Shown here: positions 63,379 through 64,000 of the stretch, one piece after another | How positions within the stretch are numbered: position 1 is the stretch's first letter | Layout: every line of letters begins with the position of its first letter | Assembly: GCA_018350325.1 (NCBI GenBank) | Contig: JAEVLN010000003.1 | Span: 4,354,745 to 4,418,744 of the forward strand | Source: Globodera rostochiensis | Lineage: Eukaryota > Nematoda > Chromadorea > Rhabditida > Heteroderidae | Length of the DNA stretch: 64,000 nt | Reading direction: 5' to 3' | The notes under the pieces: generated by a model | Seen by the model: the letters and a program-made list of their open reading frames with translations, nothing else | What the model was told of the DNA's origin: nothing | Database searches by the model: none | Translations under genes and position numbers: made by a program

Positions 63379-64000
63379 GACAAATGGCCTCCAGAACGGA
63401 AGAACGTCTCTACCAAACAGTGCTGAGCCCGGAACATTACGAAAAAAATGTGCAAATTTATTTTAATTTAAGAAAATTAAAAACATTTAATAATCAAGGT
63501 CCGCCCAACTTTGCACCATTGGCTGCCCACCAATGTGACGTTTGGCGTTCTGCTCAACCAAATTGTTGAAATGGATGAGCGAAATCAAATTCTGACCACC
63601 CGTTGCTGGATCAACGCCAATTGGATTGACTATCGGCTGTCGTGGAACGCGACGGAATGGGGGGTACTGTCACTGAATCAACCGGCCGGTTACTGTACAG
63701 TGCTGTCAACAGACAATACCGTACCTCAGGGATACAGCGAGAAACCCGTGGGCCAAAACATCCCCCCCCCCAATTAGAGAACGGCAGGGCTTTTGACTCC
63801 CGTTAAAAATCGACGGGTTTACAAAGGCGGGATTCCCATTCCTGGTAAATTTCGGACTCCCGCGCCCGGAATTTTTTTTTTTGACCAGCCTCTAATCAGC
63901 ACGTGTACGTGCTGAACCCGAATGAACCAAATCCCGCCGTTTCCCCCCCCCCCCCCCCCCGAAACCCTCGGGCCGACGCATTCCGGTACCGTGCACTAAA
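63379..64000 (+). CDS. Cys-loop ligand-gated channel subunit (nicotinic acetylcholine receptor-like), 5' part, runs off the window
   Basis: Exon 63379-63449 encodes ASRTEERLYQTVLSPEHYEK and ends phase 0. Exon 63499-63663 continues VRPTLHHWLPTNVTFGVLLN, then EMDERNQILTTRCWINANWI and DYRLSWNATEWG. This is the diagnostic start of the nAChR ligand-binding domain: RLYxxLLxxxYEKxVRP, then a beta-strand ending in QIVEMDExNQ, then WxxxxWxDYRLxW. The last bases (GRRIPVPCTK at about 63970-64000) resemble the next segment, RIP...W, but no AG acceptor is visible before them. Such subunits form pentameric channels at nematode synapses. Transmembrane domains and the Cys-loop lie outside the window. Confidence 0.82.

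Overview
The window is AT-rich animal DNA with short GC-richer exons, small introns, simple repeats and many transposon remnants. It reads as a nematode genome, most likely a plant-parasitic tylenchid close to the cyst nematodes (Globodera/Heterodera). Four things support this: a complete secreted expansin-like gene, a nematode ET-module protein, a DUF273 glycosyltransferase-like gene, and several introns that only keep frame with GC-AG splice sites, which are reported to be unusually common in Globodera. None of the gene models comes from a database search. I built them by chaining exons whose splice phases and conserved motifs agree.

Layout. At 0.4-3.2 kb (+) lies an ET-module secreted protein with two mutually compatible 3' ends. 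At 3.7-6.1 kb (-) is a nine-exon DUF273 type II membrane protein. A large foldback repeat sits at 7.8-8.3 kb. A decayed Pumilio/PUF gene (copy A) occupies 9.6-12.1 kb (+). A duplicated fragment of the neuroligin 3' end lies at 12.8-13.3 kb. The expansin-like gene is at 14.0-15.0 kb (+), followed by a hAT-type MITE. At 15.76-24.02 kb is a young LTR retroelement with near-identical 342-bp LTRs. Its order is gag, env-like glycoprotein, protease, second protease, reverse transcriptase/RNase H and then a fragment of an SF1 helicase where integrase is expected.

A neuroligin-like gene of about 31 exons fills 25.4-35.9 kb (-), with a tRNA-Gln in one intron. From 40 to 54.5 kb are two more PUF genes (copies B and C, both -), each head-to-head with a small unknown + strand gene. 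Copy C has the canonical eight PUF repeats; copy B appears to have thirteen, through in-frame amplification of a three-repeat exon. A Mutator-like element lies between them. Two large satellites follow: about 56 copies of a 27-bp unit (55.6-57.1 kb) and about 130 copies of a 17-bp unit (57.6-59.8 kb). The right edge holds the start of a Cys-loop (nicotinic acetylcholine receptor-like) channel gene that runs out of the window.

The genes do not form one pathway. The neuroligin and the Cys-loop receptor are synaptic. The expansin-like protein fits plant cell-wall loosening during parasitism. The PUF genes fit post-transcriptional control, classically in the germ line. The strongest novelty candidates are the expanded PUF array and the chimeric retroelement.
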